Source of the DNA: Maioricimonas rarisocia
Lineage (GTDB): Bacteria > Planctomycetota > Planctomycetia > Planctomycetales > Planctomycetaceae
DNA length: 64,000 nt
Direction of reading: 5' to 3'
NCBI RefSeq assembly: GCF_007747795.1
Contig: NZ_CP036275.1
Span: 3,650,001-3,714,000, forward strand
Every line of letters starts with the position of its first letter. Within the stretch, counting starts at the first letter, position 1. This document shows positions 27,001 to 37,462 of the stretch, one piece after another. The notes below the pieces were generated by a model. The model was given only the letters and a program-made list of their open reading frames with translations. It ran no database searches and was not told the DNA's origin. The position numbers and the translations under genes are program-made.

Positions 27001-29634
27001 TCAGTTCAGTTGGACGGCGGTTCTTTCCTGCTCACCCGCCACCTTCATCCCCGTCAACTCCCGGCTCAGGTCTCGATCCGGATCGGAAACGACCACGGTG
27101 TACGTCGCGTCGGCATCGAACACCGCCGGCCGGTACTCCTGCCCCTTGATTCGTACCGTGTATTCCACCTCGCCGGTTGACTCGTTGATCACCTGCACCA
27201 CCGCGTCCTCTGCGCCCTCAATCTGCAGTGTCGCCAGGTGACCGACGGGCGTTCGCGCGTAGTTGTCGAACTGCGAGATCGTTCTCGGCCACCCTTCGTA
27301 CGGTTTTGCCTGCGGGTCGGCCGGATTGGCGAACCGCGGCCAGCATTCCATGCGGATCGTCCGCTGGGTCTTGTTCAACTTCACGATGCCGTAGCCGGGC
27401 ATGCCGTTGTGCAGTGCCTTCGGCTCGTGTCCCATGTCGTCACCCGGGTTCGTCGCCGCGTAGACGATCACAGGATGATTGAACCCGTCCCGGTGACGGC
27501 CGGTGTACTCGCTCGGAGGAGGATTCGTGTACTCCCCCTCGTCGCCCGGGGCCCAGGCACGCGGATAGAAGTTCGCGACGCTCGGCACGCAGAACGACCA
27601 CATCGCGTCGCCGTGATCGTCGATGCCGTGATGCACGATCGTCGCCAGGTGCTGGTCCCCCCCGATGTGGAAGACAAAGCCCCGCCGCAGCGCATCGACC
27701 GCCTTGTTGCGGCCCGTCTGCGGCCAGCCGTTCGAGTCGAGGTCGGCAATGAGGCGGTCCAGCCTGCCCCCGTGATGCGTAGCCATATTGGCGAAGATCG
27801 TCTGTGAGACGGCGATCTTCATGTCCTGTCCGCCCCAGTCTTTCGCGAAGCCGTTGAGAAACTCGAGCTGTTTGTCTCCCAGCAGCTTCAGCCCCTCGAC
27901 GTCCAGATCGGCCACGTCGAAGTCGGGATCGTTGAAGTGATCGGGACGGCCGGTGCCGGAGGGCGGCATCTCCGGGCGGTTGCAGCCCGACTTGAACTTG
28001 CGGTCTTCGACAATCGCAATGCCGACCCGTCCCCACACCATGTCGGTGTAGTACGCGGTGATCCCCTGCTCCAGCGGCTCTTTCTGATACGGATCGGGCA
28101 GATGCGACGTCTGCGTCCGCTCGACCATCTTCACGAACTCCGCCGGGGGCACGTACCCGCCGTCGTGATCCCGGCCGGCGTTCGGATCGTCCACCGAGCG
28201 ACCTTCGGGCAGATAGCGGTCCGTCCCGGGGACCGCCATGCGCCCCCCTTCGCCCCACAGGTTCGGCTGGAAGACGTCGTGGTCATCCGGTTCGCAGATC
28301 GAGGGGATTTCCCGCGTCAGGTCCTGATAGGCCCAGCACCACAGGTACCATTTGTAGAGGTAGTCCAGCATGATCGTCGACCGGTCGGCGAACGTGGGGC
28401 TGTCCCCTTCGTAAACCTGGTCGCCCGAGAAGAACAGCACATCCGGTTTGTGCTCGGTAACGTGCTCGACAATCTCGGTGTGCGGAAACCAGACGTTGTT
28501 GCGGTAGTTGTATCCCGGCCGGGCAAAGCCGTGCGCGTTGTTGTGATTCCCCGTGAAGCCGGCGACGACAATCGTTTCCTTGTCGACCGGATCCTTGCGG
28601 ATCGTCCCCTCGAAGCTGGCCAGCAGATTTCCTTCGGCCGGATACCGCACGCGAAACGTGCGGGCCCGCGAGGCGTCCCACTCTTCACTGCGGAACAGTG
28701 CCGTATAGCTGGGCGCTTCGACCGGCGCCTCGTCGATTGTCGTCCAGTCGCCGTTCTCTTCCTTCACCTGTAGTGCCGCCGACTGCGGATCTTTGTTGCC
28801 GATCGGGAAGAACTGAGCCGTCAGCTTGAGAGTGCCACGGCTGACGGTGTACTGCGTACTGAGAATCGGACCGAGTGATCGCTCGGGATGTTCCGTCACT
28901 CCGTCACCCGAGACGGCCAGGTCGTCAAGCCACCAGCGGCCGCCGTACTTCCCCTTCTGCTGCGAGCCGGGGTGCGAAACGAGCGCGATGCCTCCTTTGA
29001 CTGACTCGACGGGAACATCGCGGCTGATGGAACCCGTTCTCTGGCCGTCACGCGTGATTTCGAGCGTGATCCGCAGATTGCCGTCCGGTTGCGGCACGCC
29101 TGAGAGGCGAACGGTCGACTCCGTCGGATGGGGCTGTCCGTCGATTGAACTCCCCTGCTTCGCCGGCGAGCCCTGCCAGGGCTTCTCATTGTCGATGACG
29201 AACGCCTCACCCGCGGCCGTCAGCCCCCAGAAGGTCCCGGCCCCCGGGCCGGCGGCTCCCTGGATGAGCGCCCGCGAACGCCAGTCCATATCGGGACCGA
29301 CGCCGATCAGCAGACCGCATGCTGCACTGTCTGCCGCATTCGAGGGGACGTTGTTGAGCAGGCCGCAGCGGAAGGAGATGTCGAAGCCTCCCTCGCCAGC
29401 CAGGTCGTGAGTCAGCAGATGCAGCGTCCGCATCCGCAGGCGGGCTCCCTCGGCAACGCATTCGAGTCGGTCGCCGGCGATCCGCCAGTCCTGCAACCGA
29501 TTCGCCCAGAAGTCGGACCCGATCCAGACCCGCTGGCCAGGAGCCGAAAAGTCGGTCTTCAGCTCGTCGGCGGCAGCCGTCACGGCACAGGCCGCGATGA
29601 GAACAACAGACGTCAGCAGAGCGCGAAGCGTCAT
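27001..29634 (-). CDS. secreted PhoD-like metallophosphatase
   Basis: Protein of 877 residues with a signal peptide (MTLRALLTSVVLIAACAVTA). The N-terminal half (about 25-330) is beta-rich, with a concanavalin-like domain and an Ig-like domain preceding the enzyme. The catalytic part has FSGDQVYEG, the metal-binding EPDDHDVFQ and HIGGDQHLAT, the last like the GGDQH motif of alkaline phosphatase D enzymes. It is likely a periplasmic phosphodiesterase/phosphatase. The start at 29634 (second Met) is preferred because it gives a compact signal peptide. A beta domain of about 100 residues closes the protein. Confidence 0.85.
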   Translation of the reverse strand: MTLRALLTSVVLIAACAVTAAADELKTDFSAPGQRVWIGSDFWANRLQDWRIAGDRLECVAEGARLRMRTLHLLTHDLAGEGGFDISFRCGLLNNVPSNAADSAACGLLIGVGPDMDWRSRALIQGAAGPGAGTFWGLTAAGEAFVIDNEKPWQGSPAKQGSSIDGQPHPTESTVRLSGVPQPDGNLRITLEITRDGQRTGSISRDVPVESVKGGIALVSHPGSQQKGKYGGRWWLDDLAVSGDGVTEHPERSLGPILSTQYTVSRGTLKLTAQFFPIGNKDPQSAALQVKEENGDWTTIDEAPVEAPSYTALFRSEEWDASRARTFRVRYPAEGNLLASFEGTIRKDPVDKETIVVAGFTGNHNNAHGFARPGYNYRNNVWFPHTEIVEHVTEHKPDVLFFSGDQVYEGDSPTFADRSTIMLDYLYKWYLWCWAYQDLTREIPSICEPDDHDVFQPNLWGEGGRMAVPGTDRYLPEGRSVDDPNAGRDHDGGYVPPAEFVKMVERTQTSHLPDPYQKEPLEQGITAYYTDMVWGRVGIAIVEDRKFKSGCNRPEMPPSGTGRPDHFNDPDFDVADLDVEGLKLLGDKQLEFLNGFAKDWGGQDMKIAVSQTIFANMATHHGGRLDRLIADLDSNGWPQTGRNKAVDALRRGFVFHIGGDQHLATIVHHGIDDHGDAMWSFCVPSVANFYPRAWAPGDEGEYTNPPPSEYTGRHRDGFNHPVIVYAATNPGDDMGHEPKALHNGMPGYGIVKLNKTQRTIRMECWPRFANPADPQAKPYEGWPRTISQFDNYARTPVGHLATLQIEGAEDAVVQVINESTGEVEYTVRIKGQEYRPAVFDADATYTVVVSDPDRDLSRELTGMKVAGEQERTAVQLN

Positions 29635-29926
29635 GGCGGTCATCTCCGTTATGCGTGCGCATCGGGAAGCGGAGCGGGCCCGATGTCGTCAGTTAATTCG
29701 GCGAGGTGCGCATGATAGCGAAGCGATGGGAGGCGAGCACGTCCGAGAGAGTGGCGTCACCCACGGGGCACCCCACGTGCGTTCCCATCAGCTTCCGGTT
29801 GTGAGGCGTCCGGAACCGCTGTAGGTTGATCGTTGCACTGGAACACCGGATGCCGGTGATCGCACAGTGCCGCTGGACGAGTCTTGTTCCGCCGAGTCGT
29901 CTTCGGCTGCAGACAGGCGAGAAGTG

Positions 29927-31381
29927 ATGCTCGATCCGCACCACACCTCCGTGCCGCGAGGTTGCATCCTCACCGGGTTGGCCGTCTTCGGCCTGCTCTG
30001 CATGGGGTGTATGGAAGAGTCGCCTCCTGCCCGCTTCACCAGGCAGATCGAGTGGATCGGCAAGGGCCAGTGGCTCAAGGCCGACACTCACCTGCACACG
30101 AAGTTCTCGGACGGAGCGCACACCGTCAGCGAGGTTGTGGCTCGGGGAGCCGGGCATGGCTGCGACGTGTTGGCGGTGACCGATCATGCCGACCGTGCGC
30201 TGGGGGCGGCCACGCCCGAGTATGCCGAGGCGATCGAGGTGGCCCGCCGCGAACATCCCAATCTCCTCATCCTTGCCGGCCTGGAATGGAATGTCCCGCC
30301 GTGGGACGGCGACGAGCACGCGACCGTTCTGATGCCGGCCGGACCAGACGAGTTTCTGCAGCTGGCTGACTTCAAGAAACAGTTTGACGATTACGGCCGC
30401 GACTCGCACGACGCTGCGCTCGCGGATGCGGCACTCACCTGGCTCGCGTTGCAGGTGGATCGGGACGGCATCGCTCCGGTGGTCATCTACAACCATCCCA
30501 GTCGCAAGGACGCCCGCAGCATCGAGAACGTCGCCGACCTGCAGCGGTGGCGTGGAATCAACGAACTCGTCATTGGGTTCTCCGGCGCACCGGGGCACCA
30601 GGCGGGCGAACCGCTCGGAGCTTACGAGTACCGCGAGTTTCCCATCGATCGCTGGGACCCGGCGGCGGCCCGTGTTGGCGACGCGTGGGATGCGTTGCTG
30701 CAGGCAGGAATCGACGTTTGGGCGGCCCGAGCTCCCTCCGACTTTCACAAGGTGGCCCCCAGCGGGGTGAGCGACTACTGGCCGGGAGAGTTTTCCGAGA
30801 CATGGATGTACGTTCCCGACCGGACGGCCGCGGGAGTGCTGCGGGCATTCCATGCGGGCTCGTTCTTCGCGGCCCACGGGCACATTATCCGCGAAGTACG
30901 GCTCGTCGTTGTTGCTCCCGGACTCGAGCGTCCGGCTGAATCGGGGGAAGCGATCGAGGTGGCGGTCGGGACGGACCTCGACATCTCTGTCGAAGGCCTG
31001 GTGCCCGACTTCGACTGGTCCGGAATGGCCAACCGGATCGATCTGGTCGAACTCATCGCAATCACGCCGGACATGGCGCGCGTCGTCGCTGAGCAGGAGC
31101 CGGCATCGGGCACTCGCCTCCTTTCGACGACGATTCCAGTCCCCCAAGGCGGGCTCGTCCTGCGGGCACGGGGACGCAGGCGTGTGGCCGACGGCCCGGA
31201 CCTGATGTTCTACACGAACCCGATCCGCGTCGTCGCCCGCCCTGTTGAGCCGGCACATGTTGTTCGACTGCCGGACTGGTCGCGCAGCCAGCTTCTCGGA
31301 CTGGGGCTGTGTGCCCTGGCGGTCGTGTCGCTGGCCGTTTCGGTGACGCAGCGTCTCAACTCGAAGTCCGCGCCCCCTTGA
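29927..31381 (+). CDS. PHP-domain lipoprotein with C-terminal membrane helix
   Basis: Protein of 484 residues from ATG 29927. The N-terminus has a hydrophobic stretch ending in a lipobox-like LLCMGC, so it is probably a lipoprotein. The PHP phosphoesterase signature DTHLHTKFSDG (about 53-63) and VTDHAD (about 84-89) provide metal ligands. The region to about 260 is the PHP barrel, including the conserved YNHPS. The C-terminal part is a beta domain followed by a hydrophobic helix (LLGLGLCALAVVSLAVSV), giving a second anchor. The substrate is not evident. It is divergent from the PhoD-like gene. Confidence 0.85.
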   Translation: MLDPHHTSVPRGCILTGLAVFGLLCMGCMEESPPARFTRQIEWIGKGQWLKADTHLHTKFSDGAHTVSEVVARGAGHGCDVLAVTDHADRALGAATPEYAEAIEVARREHPNLLILAGLEWNVPPWDGDEHATVLMPAGPDEFLQLADFKKQFDDYGRDSHDAALADAALTWLALQVDRDGIAPVVIYNHPSRKDARSIENVADLQRWRGINELVIGFSGAPGHQAGEPLGAYEYREFPIDRWDPAAARVGDAWDALLQAGIDVWAARAPSDFHKVAPSGVSDYWPGEFSETWMYVPDRTAAGVLRAFHAGSFFAAHGHIIREVRLVVVAPGLERPAESGEAIEVAVGTDLDISVEGLVPDFDWSGMANRIDLVELIAITPDMARVVAEQEPASGTRLLSTTIPVPQGGLVLRARGRRRVADGPDLMFYTNPIRVVARPVEPAHVVRLPDWSRSQLLGLGLCALAVVSLAVSVTQRLNSKSAPP

Positions 31382-31403
31382 GCTGCTCGCCGGCCTCGCA
31401 CCC

Positions 31404-34400
31404 TCACCGCCCGGTCCCCAGGAACCGGACCGAGTCGGGATCGTTCTTCCACCTGAAGCGGTCGGCGAACTCGTCGAGCGAGTACGTGTTGATCGAGCCA
31501 TCCCGCAAAAGCGCCACCACGACGAGGTGTTCCTCGACCCCTTCCGAGCCGGTACACGAGCCGTCCCGGCCGAGGACCGCCCAGTGGCCGTCGGGCAACT
31601 GCGGCAGCAGTGTGCCGAGAAAACGATGCGTGCGCAGGTCATACCCCCGTACATAACCGTAATGATCGTCTCCGCCGACCAGCCGCCGCGAGTCGTCCAG
31701 CCACAGCGGTGTGACGAACCACCGCAGCGCCCGCCCCAGTTTCTGGCCCGGTTCGAACAGGTGGTAATCCTGATCACCACCGTACAGTCCGAAGTGACTG
31801 AAGTCCGGCGAGAAGCCGAGCGTGAGCCGGTTGCCCCCCTGCCGTTCGACCCCGGTTGCGTCCACCGCCAGCTTCTGGCCAAGCGACCGGATCTCGCCGG
31901 TTCGAACGTTTCCCACTTCAAAGCTCTGATCATGCATGATCATCAACTCGTTCGTGTCACGGAGAAACGTGAAGGGGGCCCCGGCCGTCAGCACGTTCCA
32001 CCCCGCGGGCGGATTAAAATTGGCTGCCAGCTGGTCGAACGTGTGGAGCAGACGCTCTGCCTCGACATCCCAGACGGCGATCTCGCTGTAGACGGTGCCG
32101 CAGGCGATCCGCTTTCCGTCGTGCGACCAGGTGAGGTACCACAGGGCATCGTCGTGGACCAGTTCCTGCAGCTTTTCTCCTGTCTGCGGGTCCCAGAGCC
32201 GGCAGACACCGTCTTCGCCGATCGTGGCGAATCGGCTGCCGTCCGGCGCCCAGCAGCCTGCCGTGTGACCGCTGTTGGGGTGCCCGGCGAAATGATGGAC
32301 GATCTCCCCGGTCCGCGCGTCGATCAGCGTCAGTTGGTGGTTGCCACTTTCGGGGCGATTGTCGATCCGCAGCAGCAGGTTTCCGCCCGGCTGCCACATC
32401 AGCGGGTAATGCTGTCCGCCGACAATCGGGTACGAGGCGGTCAGCCGACCGGTTTCCGCCTCCCAGATCTTCAGTTGCTGTTGGGTGCCGGTCGCGATCT
32501 GTTTGCCGTCGCCGCTGGACGCCAGAGCGATCTGGGTGAACCGGCGCTGGAAAGGCAGGCGGATCGTCTCTCCGCTCGCCACGTCAAGACCGTAATACGT
32601 CGTGAAGATCCGGTCGTCGTCCGGCGTCCAGGCCACGTCGCTGAGGCCACCATGCGAGCCACTCCAGTTTTCCGACTCCTGAACCCTGCTCCAGTCGTCG
32701 GTGTCGTAGATCACGAGCTCCTTCCCGCCCACGGCCAGCCGGCTCCCGTCACGTGAGAACTGCACGCAGAACGCCGGGACCTCCAGACGGTGTCGCACCG
32801 CGAAGGAACGCGTGTCCCATATCGTGGCATCCTTCTCGTTCGCCAGTGCGATCCAGCGACCGTCCGGCGACCAGTCCAGGCCATAGACAAGTGTGGGGAC
32901 CTGCAGTTGCCGTTCGATCGTCAGCGTCGCCGCCTCCAGCACCCAGCCCACTCCACTCTGTGCGCTGGCGACGAAGATCTGCTTTCCGTCCGGCGACCAG
33001 GCGGCTTCGGGGGCAAGCCTGATTGGTTCGCTCGCGGCCAGTTGCCTGCCGGTGCGGGGATCGGAGACTTCGAGAGTATCGCTCCCGCAATGCAGCAGCC
33101 GGTCACCCTGCGGCGACCAGCGGAGCCGGCCGTGCCAGTTCCTCACGTCGATCGTCCGCAACAGTTGGCCGCTCGCGACATCCCACAGGGCGATGTAGTC
33201 CCCCGGTCCGGGGCAGACCGAAGCGAGCGTCTTGCCGTTCGGCGAGAACTGCACTGAGACCACGTCCGACTGATGCCCGGTCAGTACCTTCAGCAGTTCT
33301 CCCTCCGGGGTCCACAGGCGGATTGCGCAGTCGCGCGACCCTCCCGTCGCGATGATGCCGTCCCTGTTGACGTCGATGCATCGCACTGAGGATCGATGCT
33401 GCCGCGGTTCGATCGACCAGCTGATGACACCGTTGACCGGATCGGGAGCAGGAACCGCGGCGAATGCCCCCAGTGGACGGCGGGGTTTGACGTCACTCTG
33501 GAAGCGGGGCAGACGGGGATCGCGCATTCGCAACCGCTGCTCCTCGGGAGCCAGCGTCACCTTGAAGGCATTTGGGGAAGCTGCCGCCTGCTCGGCATCC
33601 GGCATCGGGACTTCCGTCGGCTCGACCGGAGTCTCCGGCTTTGTGAGATCGAACGGCTCGCCGATTCGCTGGAAGAACTCCGACGGTCTGAGCGTCTCCA
33701 CGCGGTTCTCTTCGGTCGCGACGTAGTAGACGAGCCATTCCTCGATCGCGCCCGCATCCCCGTCCAGGATCTCTCCCGCCGCCGAGAAGCTGACGTGCCG
33801 CCCGTCCGGCAGCAGAACCGCCGTCCAGTACGGCTCGAGCGAGTCGGCGTGCATGGCGGATACCAGGCTGACATAGTTGTGCTGCCCCAGCAGCGGCTGC
33901 TCGGGGTTCCAGTCCGCCATCCGCGGGTCAAAATGCGCGAGGTTCGAATCCCGCTGCCGCAGCGCATTCCCTTTTCGATCGTAGATCGAGATGTTCCCAA
34001 TAGCCCCCATCGCCTCCTTGCCGCTCGGTCGCCAGGCAGCGAGGTAGGGCAACGGAGTGGTTTCGACGGTGCCGTCGGTATGAAGGATCTGATAGCCGGG
34101 ATCGGTGATCATGGTCCCGTCCGGCGTCCAGAACGCATTCGCATTCCCCCGGGAGCCCGGGAGGCTGGTCACCTTCCAGCCCTGGTCCGGTTCGATGATG
34201 TGGTACTCCCCTCCGTGGTCGACCAGAAGCCGGTTCGATGCTGCCGACCAGTCCAGGGCGACGTCCGTGTATTCTCCCGGCAGCGATATGTGGCGAACGA
34301 TGGTTCCCTGTGCGGACAGGATGTCGATTGTCCGCGGCTTCGAGCTGTCGGCGACGGTTCCGGCCAACAGCATTCCGTCCGGACTGACTGCAACAGCTTC

Positions 34401-37232
34401 ATAAGGCTTCTGTGTGAGCGTCCAGGCGGGGCCGGACGTCCGCATTTCGACCAGACCTTCAGGTACGACCGCATACCAGCGGCTGGAGTCGGATGACCAG
34501 CACCCCTCGGTGCATTCGGTTGCTGTCTTCTGCAGCAGCTGGCCGGTCGCGCTCCAGACGCGGGCGGGGCCCCGCCATGAGATTGTGAGCAGCCGCGCTC
34601 CGTCCGGACTCCATCGCGTGCGATGAGTGCGCCGCAGGTATCGGGGGGATGCAGACAGCTTCTGTGTCAGCTCCGGGTCGAACACATCCAGCTGTCCCCC
34701 GGCCCGCACGATGTGGCTGCCGTCTGGCGCCCATTCGTGGGCGATCGACCAGCCGGACGATCCTGAGTCCTTGAACTCCGGGACCCAGTCAACATCCGTT
34801 GGTGCGACGCGTTTCCCTTCGGTCACATCCCAGACCCGCAGGCTGCTCGTCCCCGCGACCAGCCGGGTGCCGGACCGGTCCCACCGCAGACCGGCGGCCC
34901 CCGCAAACGGCATCGTCTGCTGCAGCGTCCGGTCGGGACCGAAGAACAGGATCTCTTTCCCTGCGGCGACGGCAATCCAGTCCGCACTGCTCCAGGCGAT
35001 GCTGCAGAGCGGCTTGCCCGCTTCAGGATCCAACTGCGTCAGTACCTCGGAGGTTCCTTCTGAAAGCTGCCAGACTCGCACCGCCCCGTCAGTGTGGATC
35101 GCCGCGCACTGCGTACTGTCGGGGCTCCACGCAATATTGCCCTGCAAGACTCCCAGATCACGGTCCCCCGGCAGGGCACCGATCTTTTCCCCCTGCTCAT
35201 CAAACAGCGTCAGAAACTCGTTTCCCTGGTGGTCAGGAAACTCCGAACCGATCGCCAGCGTGCTCCCGTCGTCAATCCAGTCCACAGTCCGCGAATCGAT
35301 GGCCTGGGTGATCTCCAGCAGGCAGTTGCCGTCGATGTCCCAGACGCGAACCGATCCCTGCTTCGCGACCGCGATCCGGCGACTGTCCGGATGCCAGGCG
35401 ATGTCGCCTATGATCTGCGTCAGGCCCGGCAGGAGCACGCATTTCGTCGGCGTGGCCGAGTCGTACAGCCGCACGTGCCCCTCATCCGAACCAAGTGCCA
35501 GCCACTTCCCGTCGGGGCTGTAGCGGGCGACGGTGACGCGGCCCCGCGGCCAGAACGTGTCGACGTTCCATCGCGGTGCGGCTTCATGCTGTGTGGTCTG
35601 CTGCTCGAGAATTCCCGGCAGCGGGTGTCCCCCGGTGATTTTCAGCGGGCGTCCCCCGGTGTAGGGAGGGAGCGGCGCGGGAGACCACGACCCCAGTGGA
35701 GACAATTGCTGATGCTGCTCGAAATCCGGCCATTCAGGTGCGTCTCCCGAGATGTCCGCCTTCGCGAGAGCGTCGTCGTTAGCGGCGTCCGTTGTCGCAG
35801 CCGCTTGCTGGTCGGGCGGGGCTTCTCCGCTGTCATCCGGCCCCGAAAAGGCGAAGAACATCGCCCCCAGCAGAATGATGCCCCCGCCTCCGCTCCAGAA
35901 GAGCGTCTTGCGACGGCCCGCCAGCAGCCCCTCAGATCCGGCCAGTGCCGGTCGTGACTTCCGGTGCAGACGGTTGCTGACCGGATCGTCGGCAACGATC
36001 AGCGGGAGGTCCGCTTCCTCGGTCGGGCTCGTGATCGTCTCGGCCGTCATGCCGCCGCCGGTGTCGACCATGTCGACCGTCTGCTGGTAGGGGGCGTCCG
36101 GTTTCGCTTGCTTCGCCTTCCGTTTTGCAGCGACGGGGGCGCCGGCCGCTCCCTCTGCGAGATTCAGCGACGAACTGGTTTCGCTGCGGCCCGGGGTGAC
36201 TGCTGGCAGGGAACCGCCCTGCGACTGCTGCTGCTGCCATTGTTCCAACTCGGAGATGAGCTCGTTGGCCGTCTGAACCCGGTCTTCCACCTTCTTGGCC
36301 AGCAACCGCTCGAACAGCGACTGCAGCACCGCGTCATCGACCGGCAGCCGCGGGATCGGATGCGTCTGGTGAGCCATGATCCGCTTGAGGACCGTGTCTT
36401 CCTCGAAAACCGCCCGGCCGGTCAGCAGGTAGTACAGCGTGCAGCCCAGGCTGTAGATGTCGGCCCGCTGATCGGCGGTGCGAGCGTCCATCCCCTGTTC
36501 GGGAGCCATGTAGTCGACCGTTCCCATCACCATGCCGGTGCCGGTCAGACCGCCCGCTTCGTCGACGTTGTCTTCGAACCGGGCCAGCCCCATGTCGAGA
36601 ACCTTGACGGTTCCTTCTTCGTCGAGCAGCAGATTCGACGGCTTGATGTCGCGATGGACGACGTTCTGGCTGTGGGCGAACGCCAGTCCCCGCGCGGCCT
36701 GCAGCAGGCATTTGACCGCCTGCGTCGGCTGCAGCGGCCCGGACGTCTCGACCAGGGACTTGAGGTCCTGCCCCTGCACGTACTCCATCACCAGAAAGTA
36801 GGTGCCGCGATGTTCGCTCGCGTCGAAGGCGGCGACGATGTTGGGATGCGTCAGCCGTGCGGCCGCTTCGACTTCCCGGAGGAACCGCTGCCGGGCCATC
36901 TTGCTTTTGACGTGCTGCCGGGCGAGCAGCTTGATCGCGACCTCCCGCTTCATATGGCGGTGCCGGGCCTTATAGACCTGCCCCATGCCTCCTTCGCCGA
37001 GCTTGTCGAGCACGACATAGCTGCCGAGCACGAGGCTTTTCGCCTTTCCGCCGTAGGCGAGCTGCGCCTGGAATCGGGTCAGCTTCCCGTCGCGAACGAG
37101 CTGTTTCGCGAGAGATTCCCCGGAATCGGTGGCTGAGGAGGAGATCCGCTGGCGGGCGTCGGTGAGTTCAGCGGAAGAGAGAAGCCCTGTAGCTTCGAGC
37201 TGCTGGGCCAGCTCGGCGACAGTCATGGCCAC
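31404..37232 (-). CDS. giant membrane Ser/Thr protein kinase with WD40 repeats
   Basis: 1942 residues. The kinase domain (about 72-335) has LGEGGMGQVYKAR, catalytic Lys101 in VAIKLL, HRDIKPSN (193-200), the activation loop DMG (213-215; DFG in most kinases) and GTVDYMAPEQ. A Pro/Ser/Ala linker leads to a membrane helix near 445-463. The remaining roughly 1450 residues, probably periplasmic, are WD40 beta-propeller repeats, recognisable by recurring SPDG and VWD-type strands. There are two blocks, separated near residues 1220-1290. The same architecture (cytoplasmic kinase, outside sensor or scaffold) is widespread in planctomycetes. Ligand and substrates are unknown. A promoter and an inverted repeat precede it. 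Confidence 0.9.
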   Translation of the reverse strand: MAMTVAELAQQLEATGLLSSAELTDARQRISSSATDSGESLAKQLVRDGKLTRFQAQLAYGGKAKSLVLGSYVVLDKLGEGGMGQVYKARHRHMKREVAIKLLARQHVKSKMARQRFLREVEAAARLTHPNIVAAFDASEHRGTYFLVMEYVQGQDLKSLVETSGPLQPTQAVKCLLQAARGLAFAHSQNVVHRDIKPSNLLLDEEGTVKVLDMGLARFEDNVDEAGGLTGTGMVMGTVDYMAPEQGMDARTADQRADIYSLGCTLYYLLTGRAVFEEDTVLKRIMAHQTHPIPRLPVDDAVLQSLFERLLAKKVEDRVQTANELISELEQWQQQQSQGGSLPAVTPGRSETSSSLNLAEGAAGAPVAAKRKAKQAKPDAPYQQTVDMVDTGGGMTAETITSPTEEADLPLIVADDPVSNRLHRKSRPALAGSEGLLAGRRKTLFWSGGGGIILLGAMFFAFSGPDDSGEAPPDQQAAATTDAANDDALAKADISGDAPEWPDFEQHQQLSPLGSWSPAPLPPYTGGRPLKITGGHPLPGILEQQTTQHEAAPRWNVDTFWPRGRVTVARYSPDGKWLALGSDEGHVRLYDSATPTKCVLLPGLTQIIGDIAWHPDSRRIAVAKQGSVRVWDIDGNCLLEITQAIDSRTVDWIDDGSTLAIGSEFPDHQGNEFLTLFDEQGEKIGALPGDRDLGVLQGNIAWSPDSTQCAAIHTDGAVRVWQLSEGTSEVLTQLDPEAGKPLCSIAWSSADWIAVAAGKEILFFGPDRTLQQTMPFAGAAGLRWDRSGTRLVAGTSSLRVWDVTEGKRVAPTDVDWVPEFKDSGSSGWSIAHEWAPDGSHIVRAGGQLDVFDPELTQKLSASPRYLRRTHRTRWSPDGARLLTISWRGPARVWSATGQLLQKTATECTEGCWSSDSSRWYAVVPEGLVEMRTSGPAWTLTQKPYEAVAVSPDGMLLAGTVADSSKPRTIDILSAQGTIVRHISLPGEYTDVALDWSAASNRLLVDHGGEYHIIEPDQGWKVTSLPGSRGNANAFWTPDGTMITDPGYQILHTDGTVETTPLPYLAAWRPSGKEAMGAIGNISIYDRKGNALRQRDSNLAHFDPRMADWNPEQPLLGQHNYVSLVSAMHADSLEPYWTAVLLPDGRHVSFSAAGEILDGDAGAIEEWLVYYVATEENRVETLRPSEFFQRIGEPFDLTKPETPVEPTEVPMPDAEQAAASPNAFKVTLAPEEQRLRMRDPRLPRFQSDVKPRRPLGAFAAVPAPDPVNGVISWSIEPRQHRSSVRCIDVNRDGIIATGGSRDCAIRLWTPEGELLKVLTGHQSDVVSVQFSPNGKTLASVCPGPGDYIALWDVASGQLLRTIDVRNWHGRLRWSPQGDRLLHCGSDTLEVSDPRTGRQLAASEPIRLAPEAAWSPDGKQIFVASAQSGVGWVLEAATLTIERQLQVPTLVYGLDWSPDGRWIALANEKDATIWDTRSFAVRHRLEVPAFCVQFSRDGSRLAVGGKELVIYDTDDWSRVQESENWSGSHGGLSDVAWTPDDDRIFTTYYGLDVASGETIRLPFQRRFTQIALASSGDGKQIATGTQQQLKIWEAETGRLTASYPIVGGQHYPLMWQPGGNLLLRIDNRPESGNHQLTLIDARTGEIVHHFAGHPNSGHTAGCWAPDGSRFATIGEDGVCRLWDPQTGEKLQELVHDDALWYLTWSHDGKRIACGTVYSEIAVWDVEAERLLHTFDQLAANFNPPAGWNVLTAGAPFTFLRDTNELMIMHDQSFEVGNVRTGEIRSLGQKLAVDATGVERQGGNRLTLGFSPDFSHFGLYGGDQDYHLFEPGQKLGRALRWFVTPLWLDDSRRLVGGDDHYGYVRGYDLRTHRFLGTLLPQLPDGHWAVLGRDGSCTGSEGVEEHLVVVALLRDGSINTYSLDEFADRFRWKNDPDSVRFLGTGR

Positions 37233-37302
37233 GCGACATTTCCTTGTTGCGCATCAAGAGCAGTGGAGAAGACGTGCTATGGCCCATCGAAACTGTTAAC
37301 GG

Positions 37303-37333
37303 ATTATGAGGAGTTGATCTGTCAATAATCAAC
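37303..37333 (-). promoter_or_regulatory. promoter and possible operator of the kinase gene
   Basis: On the minus strand TTGATT, an 18-base spacer and CATAAT form a plausible sigma-70 promoter. A perfect 6-base inverted repeat (GTTGAT...ATCAAC, 9-base loop, 37313-37333) overlaps the -35 and could be an operator. Confidence 0.4.
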
Positions 37334-37462
37334 CGGAAATGGAATCGGCGATCGACGAGCGGGCGGTATCACCCCCGCTGCTCGGGGATTTCCCCAGGCG
37401 GATCACGCCCTTTGTAAGCCGGTCGACGTCACTCGCGGAGACTGGGACTTGCGAGCCCCGTT

